DNA of 31,563 bases from the NCBI GenBank assembly GCA_950075905.1, contig CATMVR010000004.1, positions 1 through 31,563 of the forward strand. Reading direction: 5' to 3'. Made by a program: the position numbers and the translations under genes. Positions 7,372-14,690 of this stretch are shown here, piece after piece. This DNA comes from an uncultured Persicitalea sp. GTDB taxonomy: Bacteria; Bacteroidota; Bacteroidia; Cytophagales; Spirosomataceae. Numbering within the stretch: position 1 is the first letter of the stretch; every line of letters starts with the position of its first letter. The notes under the pieces were generated by a model. That model had not been told where the DNA came from, ran no database searches, and saw only the letters and a list, made by a program, of their open reading frames with translations.

Positions 7372-7720
7372 ATGGTACAGCAAGAATCAAGACTTTCCGT
7401 AGCCGATAACAGCGGAGCCAAAGAAGTACTCGTGATCCGGGTATTAGGTGGAACCGGCAAACGCTACGCTTCCGTAGGCGACAAGATTGTCGTGACGGTA
7501 AAATCAGCCTTATCCTCCAGTAGCATGAAGAAAGGCACGGTATCAAAGGCCGTTGTGGTGCGTACCAAAAAGGAAGTACGTCGTAAAGATGGAACCTACA
7601 TTCGCTTTGAAGACAACGCGGCTGTATTGCTCAACAACAACAATGAGCCACCCGGTAGCCCGTGAGTTGCGCGAGAAGCAATTTATGAAAATTGTTTCCC
7701 TGGCTCCCGAAGTACTCTAA
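7372..7720 (+). pseudogene. rplN: 50S ribosomal protein L14 (uL14), disrupted near the 3' end
   Basis: uL14 forms an intersubunit bridge and is part of the RsfS silencing site. Residues 1-92 are a normal uL14 (MVQQESRLSVADNSGAKEVL through [16 protein letters not shown]), but the frame then reads PGSP and stops at 7663-7665, giving 97 instead of 122 residues. The missing C terminus continues in another frame from 7655 ([20 protein letters not shown], then L and TAA at 7718-7720). The conserved block expected between them (x-GTRIFG) is absent from the DNA. Adding 20 bases would restore exactly 122 codons, so this is a 20-bp deletion relative to the expected gene. It may be an assembly or sequencing error or a real lesion. 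The gene is normally essential. Confidence 0.9.
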
Positions 7721-7784
7721 TCGGACCGCCGAAGTGGTTGTACGTTTCAGACGAAGTTCTTTGAACTGATAAAGCATACTAACA

Positions 7785-8123
7785 ATGGAAAACAAGCAAA
7801 AGATGCAGCCTAAGTTGCACATCCGTACGGGAGATACTGTTAAAGTGATTGCCGGAAATTCTAAGGGTAAAACGGGTAAAGTCCTGTCTGTCCTGGTAAA
7901 GAAAAATCGCGCGATCGTTGAAGGTGCCAACATGATCACCAAGCATGTGAAGCCCAACGCTCAAAGTCCCCAGGGATCCATCGAGAAACAGGAAGGCAGC
8001 ATTCATATCAGCAACCTGATGGTGGTTGATCCTGCCACTGGCGAAGCTACCCGTACCGGCCGCAAGCTGGACGATAAAGGAAAGCTGCAGCGCTACTCCA
8101 AGAAAACAGATAAGTTTATCTAG
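7785..8123 (+). CDS. rplX: 50S ribosomal protein L24 (uL24)
   Basis: Assembly-initiator protein with a KOW motif. The 112 residues include LHIRTGDTVKVIAGNSKGKT (KOW, about residues 11-30), IVEGANMITKHVKPNAQSPQ, a GSIHISNLMVVDPATGEATR block and a basic C terminus. Two in-frame starts exist (7785 and the methionine at 7803). The first is kept because it gives the longer family-like N terminus. It is 64 bases from the end of rplN. Confidence 0.97.
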   Translation: MENKQKMQPKLHIRTGDTVKVIAGNSKGKTGKVLSVLVKKNRAIVEGANMITKHVKPNAQSPQGSIEKQEGSIHISNLMVVDPATGEATRTGRKLDDKGKLQRYSKKTDKFI

Positions 8124-8160
8124 GAGTTAGAACTTTAAGTAAAAAAAATACATTAACGCT

Positions 8161-8181
8161 TAGTGGGTCGGAAATCCACTA
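8161..8181 (+). other. Small stem-loop upstream of rplE
   Basis: TAGTGG (8161-8166) pairs with CCACTA (8176-8181) over a nine-base loop, 18 bases before the rplE ATG in the 76-base rplX-rplE spacer. A 6-bp stem could be chance. Confidence 0.25.
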
Positions 8182-8199
8182 GAACTTGTCGAAAATTAC

Positions 8200-8763
8200 A
8201 TGGCAACTCCGAGATTAAAAGAAAAATATCTAAACGATATTAAAGACCAACTGAAAGAGAAATTTCAGTACAAGTCGGTCATGCAGGTTCCCCGTCTTAC
8301 GAAGATTGTAATCAATAAGGGAATCGGTGCCGCCGTAGCAGATAAGAAGCTTGTAGACGTAGGTGTGGAAGAGCTGGGACTAATTACAGGTCAGAAAGCA
8401 GTACCTACTATCTCTAAGAAAGCTGTATCTAACTTCAAACTTCGCGAAAACATGCCGATTGGGGCCAAAGTTACGCTTCGTGGAGATCGCATGTACGAAT
8501 TCCTGGACCGCCTTACCGCCATCGCAATGCCTCGTGTACGTGATTTTCGTGGCATCAGCGACAAAGGATTTGACGGACGTGGCAACTATACCTTTGGTGT
8601 GAAAGAGCAGATTATCTTCCCTGAGATCAGCATTGATAAAGTCAATAAGATCACAGGTATGGATATCACCTTCGTAACCTCTACCAACTCGGATGAGGAA
8701 AGCTATGAACTGCTGAAAGCCCTTGGTATGCCTTTTACAAATGCTGCGAAGAATAATCAATAA
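8200..8763 (+). CDS. rplE: 50S ribosomal protein L5 (uL5)
   Basis: Binds 5S rRNA and contacts P-site tRNA and the S13 bridge. The 187 residues are family length, with MQVPRLTKIVINKGIG, LITGQKAVPTISKKAVSNFK, RENMPIGAKVTLRGDRMYEF and GRGNYTFGVKEQIIFPEI as landmarks. A 76-base leader separates it from rplX. rpsN follows after 27 bases. Confidence 0.98.
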   Translation: MATPRLKEKYLNDIKDQLKEKFQYKSVMQVPRLTKIVINKGIGAAVADKKLVDVGVEELGLITGQKAVPTISKKAVSNFKLRENMPIGAKVTLRGDRMYEFLDRLTAIAMPRVRDFRGISDKGFDGRGNYTFGVKEQIIFPEISIDKVNKITGMDITFVTSTNSDEESYELLKALGMPFTNAAKNNQ

Positions 8764-8790
8764 TTCCAAGAGAAAGATATTTCATAGAAA

Positions 8791-9060
8791 ATGGCAAAAG
8801 AATCTGTAAAAGCCCGGGAAAGAAAAAGACAACGCTTGGTGGACAAGTATGCCGACAAGCGTGCCAAATTGAAAGAAGCCGGTGATTGGGTGGCTTTGGA
8901 CAAACTTCCCCGGAACTCATCACCCGTTCGCCTGCACAATCGTTGCAAAATTACCGGTCGCCCCCGCGGATATATGCGCAAGTTTGGGATTTCACGTGTT
9001 CTTTTCCGCGATATGGCATCACAGGGTAAAATTCCTGGGGTTACCAAAGCAAGTTGGTAA
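8791..9060 (+). CDS. rpsN: 30S ribosomal protein S14 (uS14), zinc-free type
   Basis: Head protein of the small subunit. The 89 residues begin MAKESVKARERKRQRLVDKY and contain PRNSSPVRLHNRCKITGRPR and GYMRKFGISRVLFRDMASQG ending KASW. Only one cysteine is present, so the CxxC pairs of the zinc-binding short form are missing and this is the zinc-independent form. It is the last gene before the promoter element at rpsH. Confidence 0.97.
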   Translation: MAKESVKARERKRQRLVDKYADKRAKLKEAGDWVALDKLPRNSSPVRLHNRCKITGRPRGYMRKFGISRVLFRDMASQGKIPGVTKASW

Positions 9061-9089
9061 GAACCCTTTTAATTCTGATTTCAATTACT

Positions 9090-9097
9090 TAACTTTG
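9090..9097 (+). promoter_or_regulatory. Bacteroidota -7 element upstream of rpsH
   Basis: TAACTTTG followed by CACGCC, the same core as at rplC and secY. A TTTT at 9067-9070 sits 19 bases upstream as a degenerate -33. The element is 38 bases before the rpsH ATG and would start an rpsH-rplF-rplR-rpsE-rpmD-rplO transcript. Confidence 0.55.
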
Positions 9098-9134
9098 CAC
9101 GCCTTTTTGAGGGGTGCTTAAACAAGTCACTAAA

Positions 9135-9533
9135 ATGGTAACGGATCCCATAGCAGACTATCTGACTCAAATCAGAAACGCCATCAAGGCGAAGCACCGG
9201 GTTGTTGAGATACCTGCTTCCAACATAAAGAAAGAAATTACGAAAGTACTGTTTGAGAAAGGGTACATTCAGAGCTATAAATTTGATGATAACGGCCCTC
9301 AGGGCACTATCAAAATCGCTTTGAAATACAACCCGGTCACCAAGCAGCCTGCGATCGTAAAAATCCAGCGCGTTAGCAAGCCAGGCCTGCGTAAATACTC
9401 AGGTTCGACCACTATTCCCCGCATATTGAGCGGATTGGGAACGGTAATTATCTCAACCTCCAAAGGTGTAATGACCGACAAAGAGGCTCGTACCATGAAC
9501 GTGGGTGGCGAGGTATTGTGTTACGTGTACTAA
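9135..9533 (+). CDS. rpsH: 30S ribosomal protein S8 (uS8)
   Basis: Primary 16S rRNA binder in the platform, and in Escherichia coli the translational repressor of the spc operon. I choose ATG 9135 (MVTDPIADYLTQIRNAIKAK), giving 132 residues. An in-frame GTG at 9114 would add seven non-family residues. The C terminus has the conserved STTIPRILSGLGTVIISTSK and GVMTDKEARTMNVGGEVLCY. The first codons lie about 30 bases after the predicted transcription start. Confidence 0.97.
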   Translation: MVTDPIADYLTQIRNAIKAKHRVVEIPASNIKKEITKVLFEKGYIQSYKFDDNGPQGTIKIALKYNPVTKQPAIVKIQRVSKPGLRKYSGSTTIPRILSGLGTVIISTSKGVMTDKEARTMNVGGEVLCYVY

Positions 9534-9552
9534 TCGTAAATTCCAGTTAGAA

Positions 9553-10110
9553 ATGTCACGAATAGGAAACAAAGTTATAGAATTACCTGCCGGCATCACG
9601 GTTTCTGTGAGCGACGACAACGTAGTATCAGTTAAAGGCCCTAAGGGTACACTTACCCAGGTTGTCGATAAGGATATGATCGTGAAGGTAGAAGGTAGCG
9701 AGCTGAGAGTAGCCCGCCCAACCGAGCAAAAGCGCCATAAAGCCCTTCATGGTCTTTACCGTTCCCTGATCAGTAACATGATCGTTGGGGTAAATACAGG
9801 CTACCGGAGGGATCTTGAGATCGTAGGTGTTGGTTATAAAGCTACGGCAAACAACAACGTTCTCGAACTGAGCCTTGGCTACTCCCACAACATTTTCCTT
9901 GCGATTCCGCAGGAAATTAAAGTAACGGCAGTAACCGAAAAAGGTCAGAACCCCAAGGTAATCCTGGAAGGAATTGACAAGCAACTTATCGGCGTTGTAG
10001 CCGCGAAGATAAAGTCACTGCGTAAAGTTGAGCCGTACAAAGGCAAAGGTATACGCTTTGTGGGTGAACAGGTTCGTCGTAAGGCGGGTAAGGCAGCTTC
10101 TAAGAAATAG
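9553..10110 (+). CDS. rplF: 50S ribosomal protein L6 (uL6)
   Basis: Two-domain protein near the GTPase-associated centre. The start is set at ATG 9553 (MSRIGNKVIELPAGITVSVS), giving 185 residues. The frame is open to 9505 but that would overlap rpsH. Landmarks are VKGPKGTLTQ, the repeat-domain GVGYKATANNNVLELSLGYS, and the C-terminal EPYKGKGIRFVGEQVRRKAG. It lies 19 bases after rpsH. Confidence 0.97.
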   Translation: MSRIGNKVIELPAGITVSVSDDNVVSVKGPKGTLTQVVDKDMIVKVEGSELRVARPTEQKRHKALHGLYRSLISNMIVGVNTGYRRDLEIVGVGYKATANNNVLELSLGYSHNIFLAIPQEIKVTAVTEKGQNPKVILEGIDKQLIGVVAAKIKSLRKVEPYKGKGIRFVGEQVRRKAGKAASKK

Positions 10111-10111
10111 T

Positions 10112-10132
10112 AATATCCCGAACGGGATTATT
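10112..10132 (+). other. Short hairpin after rplF
   Basis: ATCCC (10115-10119) and GGGAT (10124-10128) flank a GAAC loop, with three more A-T pairs outside a single bulged T. The hairpin begins right after the rplF stop. It is weak, and no T-run follows. Confidence 0.25.
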
Positions 10133-10158
10133 TATAAACAAGTACATACGATCATACA

Positions 10159-10512
10159 ATGGCGACTGCAAAAACAGATAGAAGACAACGCCTCAAATAT
10201 CATATTCGTAAGAAGGTACACGGAAGTTCGGAGCGTCCTCGTTTGTCGGTCTTTCGTTCAAACACCAACATTTACGTACAGGTGATTGATGATGAGAAAG
10301 GCGTAACCCTCGTGAGTGCCTCTTCCCTTGATTTGGGAGAAAATAAGTGGAATACCAATACCGAGGCTGCCTCGCTTGTAGGCAAGAAAATAGCCGAAAA
10401 GGCTTTGGAAGCGGGAGTTACCGCGGTTGTGTTTGACCGTAATGGCTACCTCTACCACGGAAAAGTAAAAGCATTAGCCGAAGGTGCCCGTGAGGGTGGT
10501 CTCAAATTCTAA
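10159..10512 (+). CDS. rplR: 50S ribosomal protein L18 (uL18)
   Basis: 5S rRNA-binding protein of the central protuberance. The 117 residues show RLKYHIRKKVHGSSERPRLS, VFRSNTNIYVQVIDDEKGVT, VGKKIAEKALEAGVTAVVFD and the C-terminal RNGYLYHGKVKALAEGAREG. Gene order rplF-rplR-rpsE is standard. Confidence 0.98.
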   Translation: MATAKTDRRQRLKYHIRKKVHGSSERPRLSVFRSNTNIYVQVIDDEKGVTLVSASSLDLGENKWNTNTEAASLVGKKIAEKALEAGVTAVVFDRNGYLYHGKVKALAEGAREGGLKF

Positions 10513-10523
10513 GACATACGATT

Positions 10524-11039
10524 ATGCAGAATATCAACCGACCTTCTAAGGTCAACGAATCAGAACTCAAAGAGCGCGTTGTTGCTATCAATCGGGTAGC
10601 CAAAGTAGTAAAAGGAGGGCGCCGCTTCAGCTTTTCGGCTATCGTCGTGGTAGGTGATGGCAAAGGTGTGGTAGGGTATGGTTTGGGTAAGGCAAACGAA
10701 GTGACCGATGCAATTGCAAAGGGTATTGATGATGCCAAGAAGAACCTCTTCCAGATTCCCTTGTTGAAAACTACCGTACCTCACGTAATGGAAGGCAAGT
10801 ACAGTGGTGGCTTTGTGCTGATTAAGCCAGCTGCTCCTGGTACAGGTGTGATTGCAGGTGGTGCAATGCGCGCCGTTCTGGAAGCCGCAGGTATTCATGA
10901 TGTATTGGCCAAATCCAAAGGATCTTCCAATCCCCACAACGTAGTGAAGGCAACGATTGACGCTCTGATGAAAATGAGAGCTCCCCATCAGATAGCTTTT
11001 CAGCGTGGCGTAAAGTTGGAAAAAGTATTTAACGGATAA
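10524..11039 (+). CDS. rpsE: 30S ribosomal protein S5 (uS5)
   Basis: Fidelity protein near the decoding site and mRNA entry. The 171 residues include ELKERVVAINRVAKVVKGGR, FSFSAIVVVGDGKGVVGYGL, and the C-terminal domain GGAMRAVLEAAGIHDVLAKS and GSSNPHNVVKATIDALMKM. The stop codon is inside a hairpin (11036-11056). Confidence 0.98.
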   Translation: MQNINRPSKVNESELKERVVAINRVAKVVKGGRRFSFSAIVVVGDGKGVVGYGLGKANEVTDAIAKGIDDAKKNLFQIPLLKTTVPHVMEGKYSGGFVLIKPAAPGTGVIAGGAMRAVLEAAGIHDVLAKSKGSSNPHNVVKATIDALMKMRAPHQIAFQRGVKLEKVFNG

Positions 11040-11056
11040 CTCTCAGATAGAGTTAT
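11036..11056 (+). other. 8-bp hairpin over the rpsE stop codon
   Basis: ATAACTCT (11036-11043) and AGAGTTAT (11049-11056) pair perfectly around a CAGAT loop. The left arm includes the rpsE TAA. It lies 20 bases before rpmD and could affect termination or reinitiation, or RNA processing. Confidence 0.4.
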
Positions 11057-11076
11057 ACTTCTAACAATAAGCAACC

Positions 11077-11256
11077 ATGTCGAAAATCAGAATTACTCAA
11101 ATCAGAAGCATAATCAACCGTCCCGAAACGCAAAAGCTTACCGTAAAAGCTTTGGGATTGGGCAAGATTAACCGCTCTGTTGAAAAGGAAAACAACGATT
11201 CCATTGCGGGTATGATCCGTAAGGTGAGTCACCTGGTAAAAGTCGAAGAAATTTAA
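11077..11256 (+). CDS. rpmD: 50S ribosomal protein L30 (uL30)
   Basis: Small large-subunit protein found by translating the rpsE-rplO spacer. The 59 residues read MSKIRITQIRSIINRPETQK, then LTVKALGLGKINRSVEKENN and a final VSHLVKVEEI. This is the normal length, with the family pattern of an N-terminal strand, a KxTLxALGL-like helix and a C-terminal strand. The ATG at 11077 and TAA at 11254-11256 fit between rpsE and rplO, as in all spc operons. Confidence 0.96.
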   Translation: MSKIRITQIRSIINRPETQKLTVKALGLGKINRSVEKENNDSIAGMIRKVSHLVKVEEI

Positions 11257-11270
11257 AAGATATACTAGTT

Positions 11271-11717
11271 ATGAATCTTAGTTCACTAAAACCGGCTGCT
11301 GGTTCGGTAAAAGGTAACAAGCGGATTGGTCGCGGAACCGGTTCTGGCCGGGGAGGTACCTCAACTCGTGGACACAAGGGAGCTCAGTCACGCTCGGGCT
11401 ATAGCGCAAAGCGCAGCTTTGAAGGTGGACAAATGCCTTTGCAACGCCGGGTTCCCAAGTTTGGTTTTAATAATATCAATCGGGTTGAATACAAAGCATT
11501 GAATCTTGATGCCATTCAGTCCCTGGTAGAAAAGACGGGTAGCGCAGTTGTTGATTTTGAAGCAATGCGCAGCAACGGATTGGCCAGCAAAAAAGATCTG
11601 ATTAAAGTGCTCAACCGCGGCGAAATTACCTCTGCCGTAGAAGTTCACGCTCACGGTTTTTCAAAGAGCGCCATTGAGGCAATTGAGAAAGCCGGAGGCA
11701 AAGCCATCAAATTGTAA
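11271..11717 (+). CDS. rplO: 50S ribosomal protein L15 (uL15)
   Basis: Late-assembly 50S protein with a long extended N terminus. The 148 residues begin MNLSSLKPAAGSVKGNKRIG, followed by the glycine/arginine-rich GTGSGRGGTSTRGHKGAQSR, FEGGQMPLQRRVPKFGFNN, and the globular C-terminal part ending FSKSAIEAIEKAGGKAIKL. The -33 box of the secY promoter overlaps its last codons. Confidence 0.98.
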   Translation: MNLSSLKPAAGSVKGNKRIGRGTGSGRGGTSTRGHKGAQSRSGYSAKRSFEGGQMPLQRRVPKFGFNNINRVEYKALNLDAIQSLVEKTGSAVVDFEAMRSNGLASKKDLIKVLNRGEITSAVEVHAHGFSKSAIEAIEKAGGKAIKL

Positions 11718-11742
11718 TCCTGCTGGTATCTTGCTAACTTTG
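11712..11742 (+). promoter_or_regulatory. Bacteroidota promoter upstream of secY
   Basis: TTG (11712-11714), a 20-base spacer, then TAACTTTG (11735-11742). This matches the Bacteroidota sigma-A consensus TTG-N19-21-TAnnTTTG in sequence and spacing, and is the best promoter match inside the r-protein cluster. A start near 11750 would leave a leader of about 30 bases to the secY ATG. Confidence 0.7.
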
Positions 11743-11780
11743 AAGTTTGAACGAACCCCAGGCTATACAAGACTTTTTTT

Positions 11781-13097
11781 ATGAAGCGATTTATCGATAC
11801 AATTAAAAATATCTTTTCAATTGAGGAGTTGAGAACTCGTATTCTCAACACTCTTTTGTTTATAACGATATTCCGTTTGGGGTCGTTTGTGGTGCTGCCC
11901 GGTATTGAGCCAGACCGTATGAACTTCTCAGCGCAGGGGTTATTAGGTTTGCTGGATACCTTCCTTGGTGGTGCTTTTAGCAAAGCGTCCATCTTTGCGC
12001 TAGGGATCATGCCCTATATCTCCGCCTCAATCGCCATTCAGCTGTTGACCATGGCGATGCCCTACTTTCAGAAGATGCAGAAAGAGGGAGAGTCAGGTCG
12101 TAAGAAGCTGAACCAGATTACCCGAGTTTTAACTATTGTAGTGACATTTGCGCAGGGACTTACCTACCTTAAGACTACCGTACCCGACGAAGCTCTGCTT
12201 GTATCGCGTAGTATTTTCACGGTATCCTCTGTATTTATTCTGATTGCCGGAACCATGTTCTGTATGTGGCTGGGTGAGCGGATTACGGATAAAGGAGTGG
12301 GCAACGGAATTTCCATGCTGATCATGATCGGAATTGTATCCCGCTTTCCAGGGGCCATATACCAGGAATTCTCTTCCCGGGGTAGTGCGCAGATTCTGAT
12401 CTTTGTGCTCGAACTGGTAGCCTTGTACTTTGTCATTATGGGAGCAGTCATGCTTACGCAAGCCGTGCGCCGAGTGCCGATACAGTATGCTAAACAGGTG
12501 GTAGGGAATAGGGTTATGGGAGGCGGACAACGCCAGTATCTACCCTTGAAAGTAAATGCTGCCGGTGTAATGCCCATCATTTTTGCCCAGGCACTTATGT
12601 TTTTACCAGCAGCTATTGCCGGCCTTTTTGCAGAGACAAGTGACTTTGCCAGTAATGTGGCCACTGCTTTTGCAACGTACACTACCTGGCAGTACAATCT
12701 GTTGTTTGCTTTTCTGATTATAGTTTTTACCTTTTTCTACACGGCAATCTCAGTTAATCCCCAGCAGATAGCCGATGATATGAAGCGTGGGGGGGGCTTT
12801 GTGCCCGGAGTTAAGCCCGGTCAGCAGACCTCAGACTACATCAGTACCATTCTGGACCGGATTACGTTTCCGGGCTCGATTATGCTGGCCATTGTCGCTA
12901 TACTACCAGCTTTTGCCAATGTGTTGGGCATGACAAGCTCCTTTGCTCAGTTCTTTGGTGGAACATCACTTTTGATCATGGTGGGTGTGGTTTTGGATAC
13001 CTTGCAGCAAATCGAAAGCTATCTGTTAATGCGCCGCTACGAAGGGTTGATGAAATCAGGACGTATCAAAGGCCGTACAGAAAGCTTAGCTGTTTAG
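11781..13097 (+). CDS. secY: Protein translocase subunit SecY
   Basis: Channel-forming subunit of the SecYEG inner-membrane translocon. The 438 residues have a pattern of about ten hydrophobic segments and family signatures: IFRLGSFVVLPGIEP (first membrane segment), GIMPYISASIAIQLLTM (plug and TM2 region), WLGERITDKGVGNGISMLIM, KVNAAGVMPIIFAQALMFLP and the cytoplasmic loop GGGFVPGVKPGQQT. The C terminus LMRRYEGLMKSGRIKGR is typical. map starts four bases after the stop. Confidence 0.98.
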   Translation: MKRFIDTIKNIFSIEELRTRILNTLLFITIFRLGSFVVLPGIEPDRMNFSAQGLLGLLDTFLGGAFSKASIFALGIMPYISASIAIQLLTMAMPYFQKMQKEGESGRKKLNQITRVLTIVVTFAQGLTYLKTTVPDEALLVSRSIFTVSSVFILIAGTMFCMWLGERITDKGVGNGISMLIMIGIVSRFPGAIYQEFSSRGSAQILIFVLELVALYFVIMGAVMLTQAVRRVPIQYAKQVVGNRVMGGGQRQYLPLKVNAAGVMPIIFAQALMFLPAAIAGLFAETSDFASNVATAFATYTTWQYNLLFAFLIIVFTFFYTAISVNPQQIADDMKRGGGFVPGVKPGQQTSDYISTILDRITFPGSIMLAIVAILPAFANVLGMTSSFAQFFGGTSLLIMVGVVLDTLQQIESYLLMRRYEGLMKSGRIKGRTESLAV

Positions 13098-13101
13098 ACC
13101 A

Positions 13102-13899
13102 ATGATCTACCTGAAAACAGATCAGGAGATAGAGCTGATTAAAAAGAGCGCACAGGTTCTTGGAAAAGCTCACGCCGAAGTAGCAAAATGGGTAAAACCA
13201 GGAGTGACTACCCGGCAGTTAGATAGTGTAGCGGAAGAATACATCCGGGATCATGAAGGAGTACCTTCCTTCAAAGGATTCAATGGATTTCCCTCTTCCC
13301 TTTGCATCTCGGTCAATGAAGTAGTAGTGCACGGATTTCCCAGTACCTACGAATTGAGAGATGGCGACATTATCTCTATCGATTGCGGAGTCAAATTGAA
13401 TGGATATCATAGCGATAGCGCGTATACGTACCCTGTTGGAGAAGTGTCGGAGGAAGTTCTGACGCTGCTAAGCAGAACCAAAAAGTCGCTCTATCTGGGA
13501 ATTGAGAAAGCCACTGACGGCATGCGTATGGGTGATGTAGGTTTTGCCATCCAAAATTACGTAGAGCAATTTGGTTATTCGGTAATAAGAGAGTTAGTTG
13601 GGCATGGTATTGGTAAGAGCCTGCACGAAAGTCCGGAGGTTCCTAACTACGGAAAGCGCGGGAAAGGCATCAAGCTGAAGGAGGGAATGGTATTGGCCAT
13701 TGAGCCAATGATCAATTTGGGTAAGAAAAGTGTTGTTCAGGAAAAAGATGGCTGGACTATCCGGACTTCTGATCGAAAGCCCTCCGCTCACTTTGAACAT
13801 ACTGTTGCTGTTCGCAAAGGAAAGGCAGAAATACTGACTACCTTCGAATACATAGAAGAAGTGACCGCCAATACCAGTTTAATGGTAATGGCTCCTTAA
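13102..13899 (+). CDS. map: Methionine aminopeptidase, type I
   Basis: Removes the N-terminal methionine from nascent proteins. This is an M24-family pita-bread fold of 265 residues without an N-terminal zinc extension. The five metal ligands are all present: Asp94 (SIDCG), Asp105 (HSDSA), His168 (VGHGIG), Glu201 (AIEPM) and Glu232 (HFEHT). The ATG is four bases after secY and infA follows 24 bases after its stop, so secY-map-infA is one transcription unit, a common order in Bacteroidota and Firmicutes. Confidence 0.97.
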   Translation: MIYLKTDQEIELIKKSAQVLGKAHAEVAKWVKPGVTTRQLDSVAEEYIRDHEGVPSFKGFNGFPSSLCISVNEVVVHGFPSTYELRDGDIISIDCGVKLNGYHSDSAYTYPVGEVSEEVLTLLSRTKKSLYLGIEKATDGMRMGDVGFAIQNYVEQFGYSVIRELVGHGIGKSLHESPEVPNYGKRGKGIKLKEGMVLAIEPMINLGKKSVVQEKDGWTIRTSDRKPSAHFEHTVAVRKGKAEILTTFEYIEEVTANTSLMVMAP

Positions 13900-13923
13900 A
13901 TAGAAGAATAATTAATTCACAGA

Positions 13924-14142
13924 ATGGCAAAACAAGCATCCATTGAGCAAGACGGAGTAATCGTAGAAGCATTGTCCAACGCAATGTTTCGGGTTCAGTT
14001 GGAAAACAAGCATGAAGTCATAGCGCATATCTCGGGTAAAATGAGAATGCACTACATCAAAATTTTGCCCGGAGATCGTGTCAAATTGGAGATGTCTCCC
14101 TATGATTTGACCAAGGCGCGTATTGTATATCGCTATAAATAA
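13924..14142 (+). CDS. infA: Translation initiation factor IF-1
   Basis: S1/OB-fold factor that occupies the A site during initiation. The 72 residues are the exact family length, with IEQDGVIVEALSNAMFRVQL, ENKHEVIAHISGKMRMHYIK, ILPGDRVKLEMSPYDLTKAR and IVYRYK. Placement between map and rpmJ supports the call. Confidence 0.98.
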   Translation: MAKQASIEQDGVIVEALSNAMFRVQLENKHEVIAHISGKMRMHYIKILPGDRVKLEMSPYDLTKARIVYRYK

Positions 14143-14171
14143 ACGTTTGAGAACGTCGCTTATCAAAGCGA
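14143..14171 (+). other. Two abutting small hairpins between infA and rpmJ
   Basis: ACGTT-TGAG-AACGT (14143-14156) is followed immediately by TCGCTT-ATCA-AAGCGA (14156-14171). Both have four-base loops and end 16 bases before the rpmJ ATG. No T-run follows. Their function is unknown. Confidence 0.35.
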
Positions 14172-14186
14172 AAATCCTGAATAAAA

Positions 14187-14303
14187 ATGAAAGTCAAAGC
14201 ATCAGTAAAAAAGCGCAGTGTAGACTGCAAGGTGATCCGCCGGAAAGGCAAGATCTACGTAATTAACAAAAAGAATCCTCGGTACAAACAAAGACAAGGA
14301 TAA
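14187..14303 (+). CDS. rpmJ: 50S ribosomal protein L36 (bL36), zinc-free type
   Basis: Smallest large-subunit protein, found by translating the infA-rpsM spacer: MKVKASVKKRSVDCKVIRRK followed by GKIYVINKKNPRYKQRQG, 38 residues. The zinc ligands of the Cys-type form (Cys11, Cys14, Cys27, His33) are Ser11, Cys14, Asn27 and Tyr33 here, so only one survives and zinc is unlikely to bind. The stop at 14301-14303 is six bases before rpsM. Confidence 0.96.
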   Translation: MKVKASVKKRSVDCKVIRRKGKIYVINKKNPRYKQRQG

Positions 14304-14309
14304 TTCATT

Positions 14310-14687
14310 ATGGCACGTATTGCAGGAGTTGATATCCCCGATCGTAAAAGAGGCGAAATCGCCCTTACCTATATTTTCGGAATTGGCCGTAGCGCCTCCC
14401 GGAGTATTTTGGAAAAAGCAGGTGTTCCTTTCGATAAGAAGGTAGCTGAGTGGTCTGACGATGAGTCAGGAGCCGTTCGTTCCATTATCGCTAGTGAATA
14501 CAAAGTAGAAGGTGCCCTCAAATCTGAGGTGCAGCTGAGCATCAAGCGCCTGATGGACATTGCTTGCTATCGTGGGCTTCGTCACCGGAAAGGTTTGCCG
14601 CTTCGTGGACAAAGAACGAAGAACAATTCGCGTACACGGAAAGGTAAGCGTAAGACGGTTGCGAACAAAAAGAAAGCTACGAAATAA
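14310..14687 (+). CDS. rpsM: 30S ribosomal protein S13 (uS13)
   Basis: Head protein forming bridges to the large subunit. The 125 residues begin MARIAGVDIPDRKRGEIALT, contain YIFGIGRSASRSILEKAGV, the RLMDIACYRGLRHRKGLPLR block and the basic C-terminal RGQRTKNNSRTRKGKRK tail that reaches P-site tRNA. It is preceded by rpmJ and followed by rpsK after a 50-base structured spacer. Confidence 0.98.
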   Translation: MARIAGVDIPDRKRGEIALTYIFGIGRSASRSILEKAGVPFDKKVAEWSDDESGAVRSIIASEYKVEGALKSEVQLSIKRLMDIACYRGLRHRKGLPLRGQRTKNNSRTRKGKRKTVANKKKATK

Positions 14688-14690
14688 CCA

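Noticed and set aside
7640..7670. Programmed frameshift in rplN
   Set aside because: A frameshift would not recover the seven conserved residues missing from the DNA, and no slippery heptamer or stimulatory structure is evident at the site.
9505..9552. Upstream extension of rplF overlapping rpsH
   Set aside because: It is read in the rpsH tail in another frame; MSRIGNKVIELPAG at 9553 is the conserved uL6 start.
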